A stretch of DNA of 64,000 nt from an uncultured Armatimonadota bacterium (GTDB taxonomy: Bacteria > Armatimonadota > Fimbriimonadia > Fimbriimonadales > Fimbriimonadaceae). The stretch is from positions 169,155-233,154 of the forward strand of contig CAIYLG010000021.1 in assembly GCA_903927025.1 (NCBI GenBank), read 5' to 3'. Shown in pieces: positions 25,983-34,585 of the stretch. Made by a program: the position numbers and the translations under genes. Numbering within the stretch: the stretch's first letter is position 1; every line of letters begins with the position of its first letter. The notes beneath the pieces are model-generated. The model had not been told where the DNA came from. It searched no databases and worked only from the letters and a program-made list of their open reading frames with translations.

Positions 25983-27230
25983 CTAGTCGTGAACATAGAC
26001 AGCACTTCGGTAGTGCCACAGATAGCCGCAGGTGAACTGACCGGACCGCACCACAACGAAGTCTCGCAGAAATTTGCGGCCGTCCGCCATCTCGATTTCT
26101 TCTCCGTAGCACGATTCTTGACCCTCGATCAGGTTTTCCACGCGACGAACAAACTGCTCCGGGTCTGCGAAGAGCTTCTGCGAGTGTTTCACAACCAGTT
26201 CAGTGTCAATTCCGACGACCTGGCTTGGTGAAGCCTCTATTCCGAACAGCGAAGCGAAGCGGTCGTTGATAAAGTCCAGATGCCTATCAGCGGTCTCGTA
26301 CAGCACGGCTGACGGCGCCCGATCCACCATCGTTCGCATAATGCATGCGGCGGCGTCCATCTCACGCTCCATCTTTCGACGCGCCGTTTCAAGACGCCAT
26401 GCAACCGTTAGGTTGGCTAGTGCAACCACCAGTGGTTTCAGAAAATCGGAGAGTTCGGCGGTGTATGGCTTTCGGCGGTTTGCCAAGCCTACGATGGCGA
26501 CCAATTCCAGGCCGCTGTATACAGGGATGCCGAGGAATGAGGTGACGTTGGGATGGCCCTCTGAATACTGAGTTTGCTGCCCAACACGCTCAACGCTGTT
26601 GCGGATAAATCGCTCGCGGCTTACCAGCGGCTCGCTGAACAGCGGATCAAGGTCTTCGAAAGCCAGCTTATGTCCCTTCCCGTTTTCAAATTTCGCTTGA
26701 GAGGTCGGGTCCCAACCGCTGCACATCAGGGCAAACTCACCAATAACGGAGTTCCCACTCTCTTGGCGGACTTCGGCAATCATGCCGTAGTGCGATTCAG
26801 TGAGCGACATGAAGTCGTCCAACATCTTGCTGTAGACATGGCGCACATTCTGTCTCCCCTCTATGTAGGAAGCGGAAGCATCCGAAATCGCCATGAGCAA
26901 CTGGCGCTGAGGGAGTTGGTCTACTCCAGATCGAACGACGTTGAGGTCAATCTTGTCCAAGTTCTGGACGAGCGAAGGCAGGGGCTTGATCTGCCCAGAT
27001 CGAAGTCGATCCGCGTAATTCGAAACGGCTCCGCTGCGATCAGTCGCCCCGAACTTGGAGTAGATCTTGTGCCACAGTTCTGCGATCGCTGGGCGGGTCA
27101 TACCAAGCTCCACGCCAATTCTAGAGTCCGAGTAACCCATCGCGGCGAGACCGAGAAGACGAAACTCTTGCCCCGAAATAGCCATGGACTTTCTCCACGG
27201 AATATAGAAATCAGGTAGTTCGAGTCGCAT
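25983..27230 (-). CDS. LuxR-type regulator with N-terminal HTH, GAF and PAS domains
   Basis: A 415-residue protein of unusual order. Residues about 17-75 form a LuxR-like helix-turn-helix (SGQEFRLLGLAAMGYSDSRI then VELGMTRPAIAELWHKIYSK). About 120-290 looks like a GAF domain (GIPVYSGLELVAIVGLANRR), and about 295-415 a PAS domain (APSAVLYETADRHLDFIN). Most LuxR proteins have the HTH at the C-terminus. The start at 27230 is chosen because AAGGA lies 8 bases upstream. The sensed ligand is unknown. The gene is divergent from the molybdenum hydroxylase operon across a roughly 310-base gap, so it may regulate that operon. Confidence 0.8.
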   Translation of the reverse strand: MRLELPDFYIPWRKSMAISGQEFRLLGLAAMGYSDSRIGVELGMTRPAIAELWHKIYSKFGATDRSGAVSNYADRLRSGQIKPLPSLVQNLDKIDLNVVRSGVDQLPQRQLLMAISDASASYIEGRQNVRHVYSKMLDDFMSLTESHYGMIAEVRQESGNSVIGEFALMCSGWDPTSQAKFENGKGHKLAFEDLDPLFSEPLVSRERFIRNSVERVGQQTQYSEGHPNVTSFLGIPVYSGLELVAIVGLANRRKPYTAELSDFLKPLVVALANLTVAWRLETARRKMEREMDAAACIMRTMVDRAPSAVLYETADRHLDFINDRFASLFGIEASPSQVVGIDTELVVKHSQKLFADPEQFVRRVENLIEGQESCYGEEIEMADGRKFLRDFVVVRSGQFTCGYLWHYRSAVYVHD

Positions 27231-27544
27231 GGCGGCGTTCCTTAAACAAACGAATTTTGTCCAGATCAAGAATCAGATCGCACTATCAGATTGGATCGAA
27301 TCGCCTCCAATTAGTCGTCACGATAATCTGTTACCCACTTCTGAGGAACGTTGGCCCGGGTCATGGAAACCCACAGTAAGGATCTCCTAACCAACACTTT
27401 GCATACTCCCCAAACCCAGACAGCGTTGTAATAGGGGTGGGAATGATCAGCGTGGTTGGAGCAGTGAACGAGAAGTTGGCGTCTGATTTCGAAATCTTGC
27501 GAACGTGTTTACCTTGTTCGATTACAATGACCTTGAGGCGATAG
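27231..27544. other. Intergenic region between regulator and iorA
   Basis: About 310 bases without a gene. It has a TACAAT box at 27523-27528, 16 bases before the iorA ATG, and the AAGGA Shine-Dalgarno sequence of the divergent regulator near 27240. No other signal could be defined. If the regulator controls iorA, its operator should lie here. Confidence 0.4.
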
Positions 27545-28003
27545 ATGGCTCTGTACAAATTAAACGTAAACGGTTCTGATCATTCGGTGGAGGCATTGCC
27601 AGACATGCCGCTGCTTTGGGTCCTGCGGGACATGCTGGACCTAACCGGTTCTAAGTTCGGTTGCGGCATTGGCGCATGTGGCGCCTGCACCGTCTTGCTG
27701 GATGGTGCCGAGGCTCAAAGCTGCCAGGTCACAGTTTCCGCCATTGGGAAGAAGAAGGTGACCACCATCGAAGGACTCTCCAAGGATGGTAGCCATCCCC
27801 TTCAAAAGGCCTGGATAGAGCACGACGTTCCCCAGTGCGGATATTGCCAGGCGGGACAGATCATGGCCGGAGCAGCCCTTCTTCACAAGAATCCTCATCC
27901 AACCGACGCTGAGATCGACGACACATTCGCCTTTCACGTTTGCCGATGTGGAACCTATCAGCGAGTCAGAGATGCCGTGAAAGCAGCCGGAGCCAAGAAA
28001 TGA
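27545..28003 (+). CDS. Molybdenum hydroxylase, small [2Fe-2S] subunit (IorA-like)
   Basis: A 152-residue ferredoxin-like electron-transfer subunit of the xanthine oxidase family. The plant-type [2Fe-2S] cysteines are in GCGIGACGACTVLLDG, and the second cluster cysteines are in QCGYCQAGQI and HVCRCGTY, giving the usual two clusters. The two-subunit layout with iorB next to it matches isoquinoline 1-oxidoreductase or aldehyde oxidase types with no FAD subunit. The stop overlaps the iorB start as ATGA. Confidence 0.94.
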   Translation: MALYKLNVNGSDHSVEALPDMPLLWVLRDMLDLTGSKFGCGIGACGACTVLLDGAEAQSCQVTVSAIGKKKVTTIEGLSKDGSHPLQKAWIEHDVPQCGYCQAGQIMAGAALLHKNPHPTDAEIDDTFAFHVCRCGTYQRVRDAVKAAGAKK

Positions 28004-30072
28004 GCGATCGCAAAGAAGTCAGCCGAAGAAGTTTCATACAGCTCATTGGCGGAGTCGGCGCCAGCCTCGCGCTAGGCAGCTTCTCAAGCCTTGCCTGTGC
28101 AGACGTGACAAAGAAGGACAAGGCTGGAAATACGGCAGTCTTTGAGCCCAACGCCTTCGTTCGCGTCGATCCGGACGGCAGCGTCACTGTAACCATTATC
28201 TGCCCAGACGCTGGCCAAGGGTCCCGAACCGCCCTTGCCATGCTGGTGGCGGAAGAGCTCGATGTGGACTGGCACAAGATCAAGGTGGTTCAGGCCCCCG
28301 CAAACCAGAGCCTTTACGGTCGCCAAGGCATCGGTGGAAGCCACACAATTATCGCTCAGTACAACGAGCTTCGCCAAGTCGGAGCCGCCACCCGTTACCT
28401 TCTTGTGGCCGCAGCCGCCAAGACTTGGAACGTGGATGCGTCAACGCTCAAAACCTCCAACGGACACGTTCTTTCCGCAGATGGAAAGAAGTCGATCTCC
28501 TATGGCGATTTGACTGCGGCCGCAGCAACCATTCCGCTTCCTACCACCAAGCCAGAGCTCAAGAAGGATGCTGACTTCAAGCTCATTGGCAAAGGGGCAA
28601 CCCGCGTCGACAATCCGGATGTTGTCACCGGAAAGGCCATGTACGGCCTAGACGTCAAAGTCCCTGGCATGCTCTACGCAGTCATCGAGCGCACACCGGC
28701 ATTCGGTGCAAAGGTGAAGAGCATCAACGACACCGACGCTCACCAGATTCCTGGCGTGCTTCAGGTCTTTGAAGTGCCCAGCGGTGTTGCCGTGGTCGCT
28801 ACCAACACCTGGGCCGCGCTAAAGGGGCGCAAGGCGGTGAAGGTCGACTGGGATCTCGGTCCAAACGCAGACCTCGATAGCGCCAAGATCACGGCCCAGC
28901 TAAAAGCGGCCGTTGGACCTCATAAGGAAATGCCCGCAGGCGCAAAGGTGATTGACGCCACCTTCGACTTCCCCTACTTAGCTCACGCGACGATGGAACC
29001 CCTCAACGCGGTGGCAGACGTGCAAGACGACCACTGCACCATTTGGACCGGCACCCAGCAGCCCAACGGCGCTCAGGGGCAGGTTGCCAATATGCTCAAG
29101 CTCCCTGTCGAAAAGGTGACCGTCAACGTCATGCTTCTTGGCGGTGGGTTCGGACGCCGACTCTCCAACGAATATGTTGTGGATGCGGTCAACGTCTCCA
29201 AGGCCATGACGAAGCCGGTCAAGGTGATGTGGACCCGTGAGGACGACATGCGGCACGACAACTACCGTCCCGCGTGCCACGCATCGCTTCGCGGTGCAGT
29301 TGACACCAGCGGGAACCCCGTGGGTTGGAGCCATCAAACGATTACGGCTGGTGGGGGACGCCCCGGAGGACAATTCGGCGGTGCGAACATCGCCTACGAC
29401 ATTCCAGACGCGGCTATGCTGCAGGCGGGTGTCAGGGTTGCTGTCCCAACCGGCGCTTGGAGAAGCGTGGAGAACACCCTTCACAACGTCGCCAACGAAT
29501 GCTTCATCGACGAATTGGCCCATGCCGCCGGCAAGGACCCGTTTGAGTTCCGACGAAGCCTGATCAAAAACGATCGTCTGCGAAATGTGCTCGAAACAGC
29601 CGCCAAGAAAGGCAACTGGGGTGCTCCGCTCGCCGCCGGTCACGGCCGTGGAATTGCATGTTTCCAGGGGTACGGCTCTTACGCTGCTCACGTGATTGAG
29701 CTCAGCGTGGAAGGCAAGAAGATCAAGCTTCACCGCGCCGTTTGCGTGGTGGATTGCGGCACCGCCGTGAACCCGAAGGGGGTTGAAGCGCAGATGCAGG
29801 GAGCCTGTACGGATGGCCTCTCCACTGCCTTGCGTGCGGCAATCACGATCAAAAATGGCGGCGTGGTAGAAGGAAGCTGGACGGACTTCCAGTGGATGTC
29901 TCTGGACGCAATGCCAAAGGTCGAGGTGACCATTATCACCGGCACCGGCGGACCTGGCGGCATGGGCGAAGTGGGTTACCCATCGGTAGCGCCTGCCGTC
30001 GCAAATGCCCTGTTCTCCGCCACCGGCAAGCGCGTTCGAAAGTTCCCCATCTCGCTCGACGAGATGGTTTGA
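28000..30072 (+). CDS. Molybdenum hydroxylase, large molybdopterin subunit (IorB-like), Tat-exported
   Basis: A 690-residue subunit. The N-terminus has a twin-arginine signal SRRSFIQLIGG with a hydrophobic stretch up to about residue 35, so the enzyme is periplasmic and exported folded. The GGxGGR molybdopterin motif type appears as LLGGGFGRRLSNEY, and the active-site Glu region near the C-terminus is GPGGMGEVGYPSVAPAV. The start ATG at 28000 overlaps the stop of iorA. A two-component enzyme without FAD would pass electrons to a cytochrome or membrane acceptor. The true substrate cannot be told. Confidence 0.93.
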   Translation: MSDRKEVSRRSFIQLIGGVGASLALGSFSSLACADVTKKDKAGNTAVFEPNAFVRVDPDGSVTVTIICPDAGQGSRTALAMLVAEELDVDWHKIKVVQAPANQSLYGRQGIGGSHTIIAQYNELRQVGAATRYLLVAAAAKTWNVDASTLKTSNGHVLSADGKKSISYGDLTAAAATIPLPTTKPELKKDADFKLIGKGATRVDNPDVVTGKAMYGLDVKVPGMLYAVIERTPAFGAKVKSINDTDAHQIPGVLQVFEVPSGVAVVATNTWAALKGRKAVKVDWDLGPNADLDSAKITAQLKAAVGPHKEMPAGAKVIDATFDFPYLAHATMEPLNAVADVQDDHCTIWTGTQQPNGAQGQVANMLKLPVEKVTVNVMLLGGGFGRRLSNEYVVDAVNVSKAMTKPVKVMWTREDDMRHDNYRPACHASLRGAVDTSGNPVGWSHQTITAGGGRPGGQFGGANIAYDIPDAAMLQAGVRVAVPTGAWRSVENTLHNVANECFIDELAHAAGKDPFEFRRSLIKNDRLRNVLETAAKKGNWGAPLAAGHGRGIACFQGYGSYAAHVIELSVEGKKIKLHRAVCVVDCGTAVNPKGVEAQMQGACTDGLSTALRAAITIKNGGVVEGSWTDFQWMSLDAMPKVEVTIITGTGGPGGMGEVGYPSVAPAVANALFSATGKRVRKFPISLDEMV

Positions 30073-30079
30073 GAGCAAG

Positions 30080-31111
30080 TTGCTGAGAGAAGTCTTCCCA
30101 ACCCTCTGGGCGTGGAACTCGGAGGGTAGGCGGTTTGCTACCGCCACCGTCACCCAGACGTGGGGTTCATCACCACGACCGGTTGGCTCGGTGATGGGAA
30201 TTCGGGACGACGGCCTGATCTGCGGCTCAGTAAGCGGTGGATGCGTGGAGACTGCCGTCATCGAAGCTTCTCTTGCCGCCATCGCAGATGGACAGGCGAG
30301 AGAGCTCAATTTCGACGAGGTGACTGACGACAGCGTATGGGATGTCGGCCTCTCCTGTGGCGGCAAGATTCAAGTGAGAGTCGACCCCGAGCCAGCCTTA
30401 GCCCACCAAGAGCTTTGGCGAACTATCGCCGCCAAGCTGGAGGCAGACCAGCCGGTCGTTCTCGCCACAAACCTCGCCACCGACGGGCTGACCCTTTGGT
30501 CACCTGGAGAGATGGACCCCCTCGGCGGAGCGATTCAAGCCGCCTATGCTGCCCGCAAAAGCTCAGAGGTAATAGTGGATGGCCAGAGACACTTCCTCAA
30601 TGTCGTCGCCTCCCGAGAACGCCTGGTCATTGTTGGGAGCGTCCACATTGCGGTCCCGCTTGTGAAGTTCGCGAAGGAAGTCGGATTTGAGACGGTCGTC
30701 GTGGACCCGAGAGGCGCCTTTGCCAATCCCGAGCGGTTCCCGGTCCCGCCAGATCAATTTGTCGTCGCCTGGCCCGGAAAAGCATTTGAGCAGGTTCCTC
30801 TGACCAGCGACACTTATGTCGCCGTCCTCACCCACGACCCCAAAATTGACGACGTTGCCTTAGAGATCGCTCTCAAGTCTCAAGTGGCCTATATTGGCGC
30901 GCTGGGAAGCAGGGTTACTCAAGCAAAACGCCGAGAACACCTGCGCACCGTTGGCTTCTCAGATGGAGATCTTCAGCGAATTCACGGTCCCATCGGGCTA
31001 GACATCGGGGCGAGGTCTCCCGAGGAGATCGCCCTTAGCATCATCGCAGAGATCGTTCAGGTTAAACGATCCCTGCGAACCAAAGCAGTGGCTACCATCG
31101 CTACAGGCTAG
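30080..31111 (+). CDS. XdhC/CoxI family molybdenum cofactor maturation protein
   Basis: About 343 residues, reading from a likely TTG at 30080; the ORF is open further upstream but that part overlaps iorB and has no similarity. The conserved GSVSGGCVETAVIEA near residue 50 and the Rossmann part RLVIVGSVHIAVPLV near 180 mark XdhC, which sulfurates and inserts the molybdenum cofactor. The Rossmann loop is GSVH rather than the GGGH more common in the family. It follows iorB after 7 bases, so it is the third gene of the operon. Confidence 0.88.
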   Translation: MLREVFPTLWAWNSEGRRFATATVTQTWGSSPRPVGSVMGIRDDGLICGSVSGGCVETAVIEASLAAIADGQARELNFDEVTDDSVWDVGLSCGGKIQVRVDPEPALAHQELWRTIAAKLEADQPVVLATNLATDGLTLWSPGEMDPLGGAIQAAYAARKSSEVIVDGQRHFLNVVASRERLVIVGSVHIAVPLVKFAKEVGFETVVVDPRGAFANPERFPVPPDQFVVAWPGKAFEQVPLTSDTYVAVLTHDPKIDDVALEIALKSQVAYIGALGSRVTQAKRREHLRTVGFSDGDLQRIHGPIGLDIGARSPEEIALSIIAEIVQVKRSLRTKAVATIATG

Positions 31112-32886
31112 CGATAAGTGAGAACGACAGCCGAGTGCTTTGGCAATGTCCACTCCACCTCGCCTTCCTTTTCGCCATATTGCTCCCCAGTCCAAAAATT
31201 GACCAGCTTAGCGCGCCTTAGCATCTGAAATCGGCGCTGAACCGGCTGGTCCGTGTCGTTGAACAGAAACACACGTTTCTCCCCATTGATGGTACAGGTG
31301 CCCACCTCGTGCCCGTATCCCTCAAACTTGCACGCGACACCTGTTGGCGGCAACAGCTTCTTGAGTCGGTCGATCTGGGCCGGCGACAGCTTAGGGAAAT
31401 CGTCGCCAGACAGCGCGAGCCCTCCAGTTGCTAGGATCACGCTCGCATGGAAGAGGAACTCATCTTCTGTTAGGTTTCCAGTCAGCAGTAGAGTGTCTGG
31501 GTCGTTCCACCAAAGCTTGCCATTCTGCCAAGCTCGATAAAGGTTCTCTCTTGCCGTGCTGGAGAAGCTGTCCCAGCTTCGGTCAATATCCATGCCGCTG
31601 CGCTGACCATCGATGTAGCCGATGGAGGGCCATACCGGATGATTGCAGCCTAGCAGAAATGCGTTGCCAGCGCCACGTCGGATCGCCGCCATTCCCTGGT
31701 GGTAGGCCTCGACTCGGGTCGCATTAGGGTTGTGGAAGTGCCCACCCTTGATCGCTCCCCAAGTGATGGCATCCAACTTAAAGTAAGTGCATCCCCACTC
31801 CTTCCTCATCGTCCGGAAGACGGTCTCCAAATACTTCTGGGCTCCCGGGTTTGTTCCGTCCAGCACATACCAGGGCAGCTTGTGCCAGCCGCCAAAGGTG
31901 ACCTTGTCGGAGCGAAGCGGTTTTCCGGCACCGTCCATCACGAACCAGTCCGGGTGGTTCTGAAACAACTGGGAGTCTTCTGTGGCCACAAACGGCGCGA
32001 CCCATATGGCTGGTTCAAGCCCCGCCTCCTTGATCTTGTGGAGCACGTTTTGCACCCCTCCGCCGAATGACTTTCCTGTGATCAGCCAGTCCCCAGTCTT
32101 GTCCTGATAGCCATCATCGATCTGGACATATTTGAGTCCGACCCCAGACTTCTTGATTGCCTCAACGTTAGCGGCGACATCGGCTTCGGTGACGGAGGGG
32201 CCAAAGCACTGCCAGGAGCACCAGCCGGTAGGTGGCTTCCTAAACCTGAGCTTCCCGGCGGACTTGGCAAGCAGGTTCCCGAAGCTGTCCAAAATCTCGG
32301 ACAGATTGCCATGTGACAGGTACAGATCTTCAAGTTGCCACTCCTCGCCATGGTGCAGGGTGAGTCCCTCGGTGTCCACAACGATGACGACGTTTTCCGG
32401 ATAAACGTTGAAGTGACCAGAGAACCGCCGGCAGGTCGAAAAGCCAAAAAGATACGTCTCTGCATCGCCTGGCCGTTTCCAGGTCACCATGTTGTAGACG
32501 GTGACGGCACCAGGAGCAGCTGGCATTCGGTAGTGACCGTGGTCGGTATAGGCACCGATGTCCTTTGGCTTCCCCAAGGTCCCGCCAGTCTGGGACAGCA
32601 TCGTGAATCCCTCTCCATAAATCTCAGTTTCAGGTTCAAATGGCTTTTGATTGATTTCTGAGGCAAGCCCGGGCGACGCGTCCTTATCTATGACTTGAAT
32701 TGGAAATCTAACCTCATCGACCTTGGCATCTGGCCCAGAATTCACGAGCCGCAAGGTCAATATCCCTTTGTCAAATTTACGGACGATGCTCACGCCCTCA
32801 ACATGGGTCCCAATGACATGGGGGTGAGTCGTGGCTGCCTGAAAAAACATTCCTGTCATGGCTATCATTGCCGACGCGATCAGCAT
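31108..32886 (-). CDS. Secreted GH36-like alpha-galactosidase / raffinose-synthase family protein
   Basis: A 592-residue glycoside hydrolase of the clan-D (alpha/beta)8 group. The nucleophile lies in CTYFKLDAITWGA and the acid/base in GQRSGMDIDRSWDSF. The substrate region YVQIDDGYQDKTGDW is typical of the Sip1/raffinose synthase branch. The N-terminus is hydrophobic for about 20 residues, so it is probably exported. Its end overlaps the converging xdhC gene by 4 bases. It is near a GHL10-type protein, which suggests carbohydrate use. Confidence 0.85.
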   Translation of the reverse strand: MLIASAMIAMTGMFFQAATTHPHVIGTHVEGVSIVRKFDKGILTLRLVNSGPDAKVDEVRFPIQVIDKDASPGLASEINQKPFEPETEIYGEGFTMLSQTGGTLGKPKDIGAYTDHGHYRMPAAPGAVTVYNMVTWKRPGDAETYLFGFSTCRRFSGHFNVYPENVVIVVDTEGLTLHHGEEWQLEDLYLSHGNLSEILDSFGNLLAKSAGKLRFRKPPTGWCSWQCFGPSVTEADVAANVEAIKKSGVGLKYVQIDDGYQDKTGDWLITGKSFGGGVQNVLHKIKEAGLEPAIWVAPFVATEDSQLFQNHPDWFVMDGAGKPLRSDKVTFGGWHKLPWYVLDGTNPGAQKYLETVFRTMRKEWGCTYFKLDAITWGAIKGGHFHNPNATRVEAYHQGMAAIRRGAGNAFLLGCNHPVWPSIGYIDGQRSGMDIDRSWDSFSSTARENLYRAWQNGKLWWNDPDTLLLTGNLTEDEFLFHASVILATGGLALSGDDFPKLSPAQIDRLKKLLPPTGVACKFEGYGHEVGTCTINGEKRVFLFNDTDQPVQRRFQMLRRAKLVNFWTGEQYGEKEGEVEWTLPKHSAVVLTYR

Positions 32887-32944
32887 GCGCTCAGTTTAGT
32901 TGGATCGGCTTCAGGTTATTAGGAGAAATCGCAGCAACCAGGCG

Positions 32945-32973
32945 TTGTTTCTGGTACGCCATGCCGTTAAACT
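32945..32973 (+). promoter_or_regulatory. Promoter with -10 box 7 bases before the ATG (leaderless)
   Basis: TTGTTT at 32945-32950 and TAAACT at 32968-32973 are 17 bases apart. The ATG at 32981 follows after 7 bases. Confidence 0.55.
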
Positions 32974-32980
32974 AGCGCGA

Positions 32981-34081
32981 ATGAATCGACGCCAGTTTCT
33001 CGCCGCCGGGGCTTCTGTTGCCAGTAGCGGGCTTTGGGATCCCATGAAGCCCATTCACGAACTCGCGTCAGCGCAAACGGTGAAGTTAAAAGTGCAGAAG
33101 AACAGATACTGGGCCTGGGTTGGCATCGACAAGAACGCGACGACAGCAGCTCTCAAAGAGAAGTACGCGAAATACCATCGACACGGAATCCAAGCGATCT
33201 TCCTCGAAGGTGGCATCGACGAGCGTGAGTTCGACATCATCCGAGAAACGGGCATGGAACTCCACAGCTGGATGTGGACCACAAACCGAGGCGACAGCTG
33301 GATTCGAGAGCACCACCCAGATTGGTACCAGGTGAGCCGAACGGGCAAATCATGCTTTGATAAGCCTCCGTACGTGGACTACTACCGATGGGTATCGCCC
33401 GTCATCCCCGGCGTTCAGAACTATCTCAAGGAGAGGGCAGATGAGCTGGCCGCTCACCCTGCGACTTCCGGTGTCCACCTTGACTACGTTCGCTACCCAG
33501 ACGTCATCCTCCCGAAGGCCCTGTGGAAGAAGTACAACCTCGACCAGACGGAAGAGCTGCCTGATTACGACTTCTGTTACAGCGACCACACCCGAAAGGC
33601 GTTCAAGGATTTTTGCGGTCGCGACCCGATGGAGATTGCCGATCCGGCCCACGATCAGCAGTGGCTGCATTTTCGCTACGACTCCGTGACGCACCTCGTC
33701 AAGCAACTCTCAGCAGTAGTGCATCACCACAAAAAGCTGATCACTGCCGCCGTCTTCCCAACCCCAAGACTTGCGCGGAAAATCTGCAGGCAGGATTGGG
33801 ACAAATGGCCACTGGACGGCGTTTGCCCAATGACCTACAACAGCTTTTACAATGAGCCGGTGGATTGGATCGGCGACTGTGTCCTTGAGAATATTCACGC
33901 AGTGACGTTCCCAGTTTATGCCGGCCTCTACATGCCGGACATGGGCAACATTGCTGACTTTAAGCACACCCTTGAACTCGTTCACCACAAAGGCGGTCGA
34001 GGCGTGTCCCTGTTCGGAGGCGTCAGCGATGCTCACTGGGAAGCGTTTGAAGAGGCGACTGCGCCATTCAGAGCGTCTTAG
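32981..34081 (+). CDS. Secreted glycoside-hydrolase-like protein (GHL10-like), Tat signal
   Basis: A 366-residue protein with an N-terminal NRRQFLAAGASVASS stretch that matches a twin-arginine signal. The rest fits a TIM-barrel of the GHL10 / DUF187 type: ERADELAAHPATSGVHLDYV then RYPD, the HLDYVRYP core that these proteins share, plus WPLDGVCPMTYNSFY. The exact sugar target is not known. It is leaderless and is not close to another plus-strand gene. An upstream in-frame ATG exists at 32900 but the promoter lies inside that stretch. Confidence 0.78.
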   Translation: MNRRQFLAAGASVASSGLWDPMKPIHELASAQTVKLKVQKNRYWAWVGIDKNATTAALKEKYAKYHRHGIQAIFLEGGIDEREFDIIRETGMELHSWMWTTNRGDSWIREHHPDWYQVSRTGKSCFDKPPYVDYYRWVSPVIPGVQNYLKERADELAAHPATSGVHLDYVRYPDVILPKALWKKYNLDQTEELPDYDFCYSDHTRKAFKDFCGRDPMEIADPAHDQQWLHFRYDSVTHLVKQLSAVVHHHKKLITAAVFPTPRLARKICRQDWDKWPLDGVCPMTYNSFYNEPVDWIGDCVLENIHAVTFPVYAGLYMPDMGNIADFKHTLELVHHKGGRGVSLFGGVSDAHWEAFEEATAPFRAS

Positions 34082-34188
34082 CGGCGTTCACTTATGATTG
34101 TCTTGATGGAGTTGTGCACCTTTTTGCACTAAAGGTCCGTTGGCCCCTAGCAATTCATAGTGTATTAAGGGTTACCTAACCGCCAGAT

Positions 34189-34581
34189 TTGCTCACACAG
34201 CCGTGGATCAGATATGAATTGTTGGCGACACTGGGGCGCTTGGCGGATTGGAATCTTATGGATCACTCCTTAAGATGCTCATTCGCGGCTGGTGACCTCC
34301 GTGCCCACGCTCAGTTGATCATCGAAGAACTCCCCGAAGACCTTTCGGAGGCGGTGGATGTTTATCTTTACGACGAGGTAGAGGCAAGAGCCATTAGTCG
34401 GATTAGGGTTGTCCTTGGAGATTTTTTTGACGGAGGCCACTGGTCAAGCAGCTTCATCCCTGTCCGCAATGACTATCGGTGGGCAGACCTTGTGAATGCA
34501 GCTGAAGACGCCCGCCGCGCCATCATTCTGAACGGGCTCCCCGCTTGGAAAGAGGATTCTTTCCGCCCCGAGAACGCCTAG
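34189..34581 (+). CDS. Hypothetical protein
   Basis: A 130-residue acidic protein of unknown family, reading from a TTG at 34189. An ATG at 34258 is an alternative start. The sequence is mixed alpha/beta with EELPEDLSEAVDVYLYDEVE and WSSSFIPVRNDYRWADLV, without recognised motifs or membrane parts. It stands alone between the GHL10-like gene and the converging exporter, whose stop is only 5 bases away. Confidence 0.5.
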   Translation: MLTQPWIRYELLATLGRLADWNLMDHSLRCSFAAGDLRAHAQLIIEELPEDLSEAVDVYLYDEVEARAISRIRVVLGDFFDGGHWSSSFIPVRNDYRWADLVNAAEDARRAIILNGLPAWKEDSFRPENA

Positions 34582-34585
34582 GCCC

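Noticed and set aside
28978..30366. A 462-codon minus-strand frame
   Set aside because: It is antisense to iorB and xdhC and has a His/Arg/Val-rich composition typical of shadow frames.
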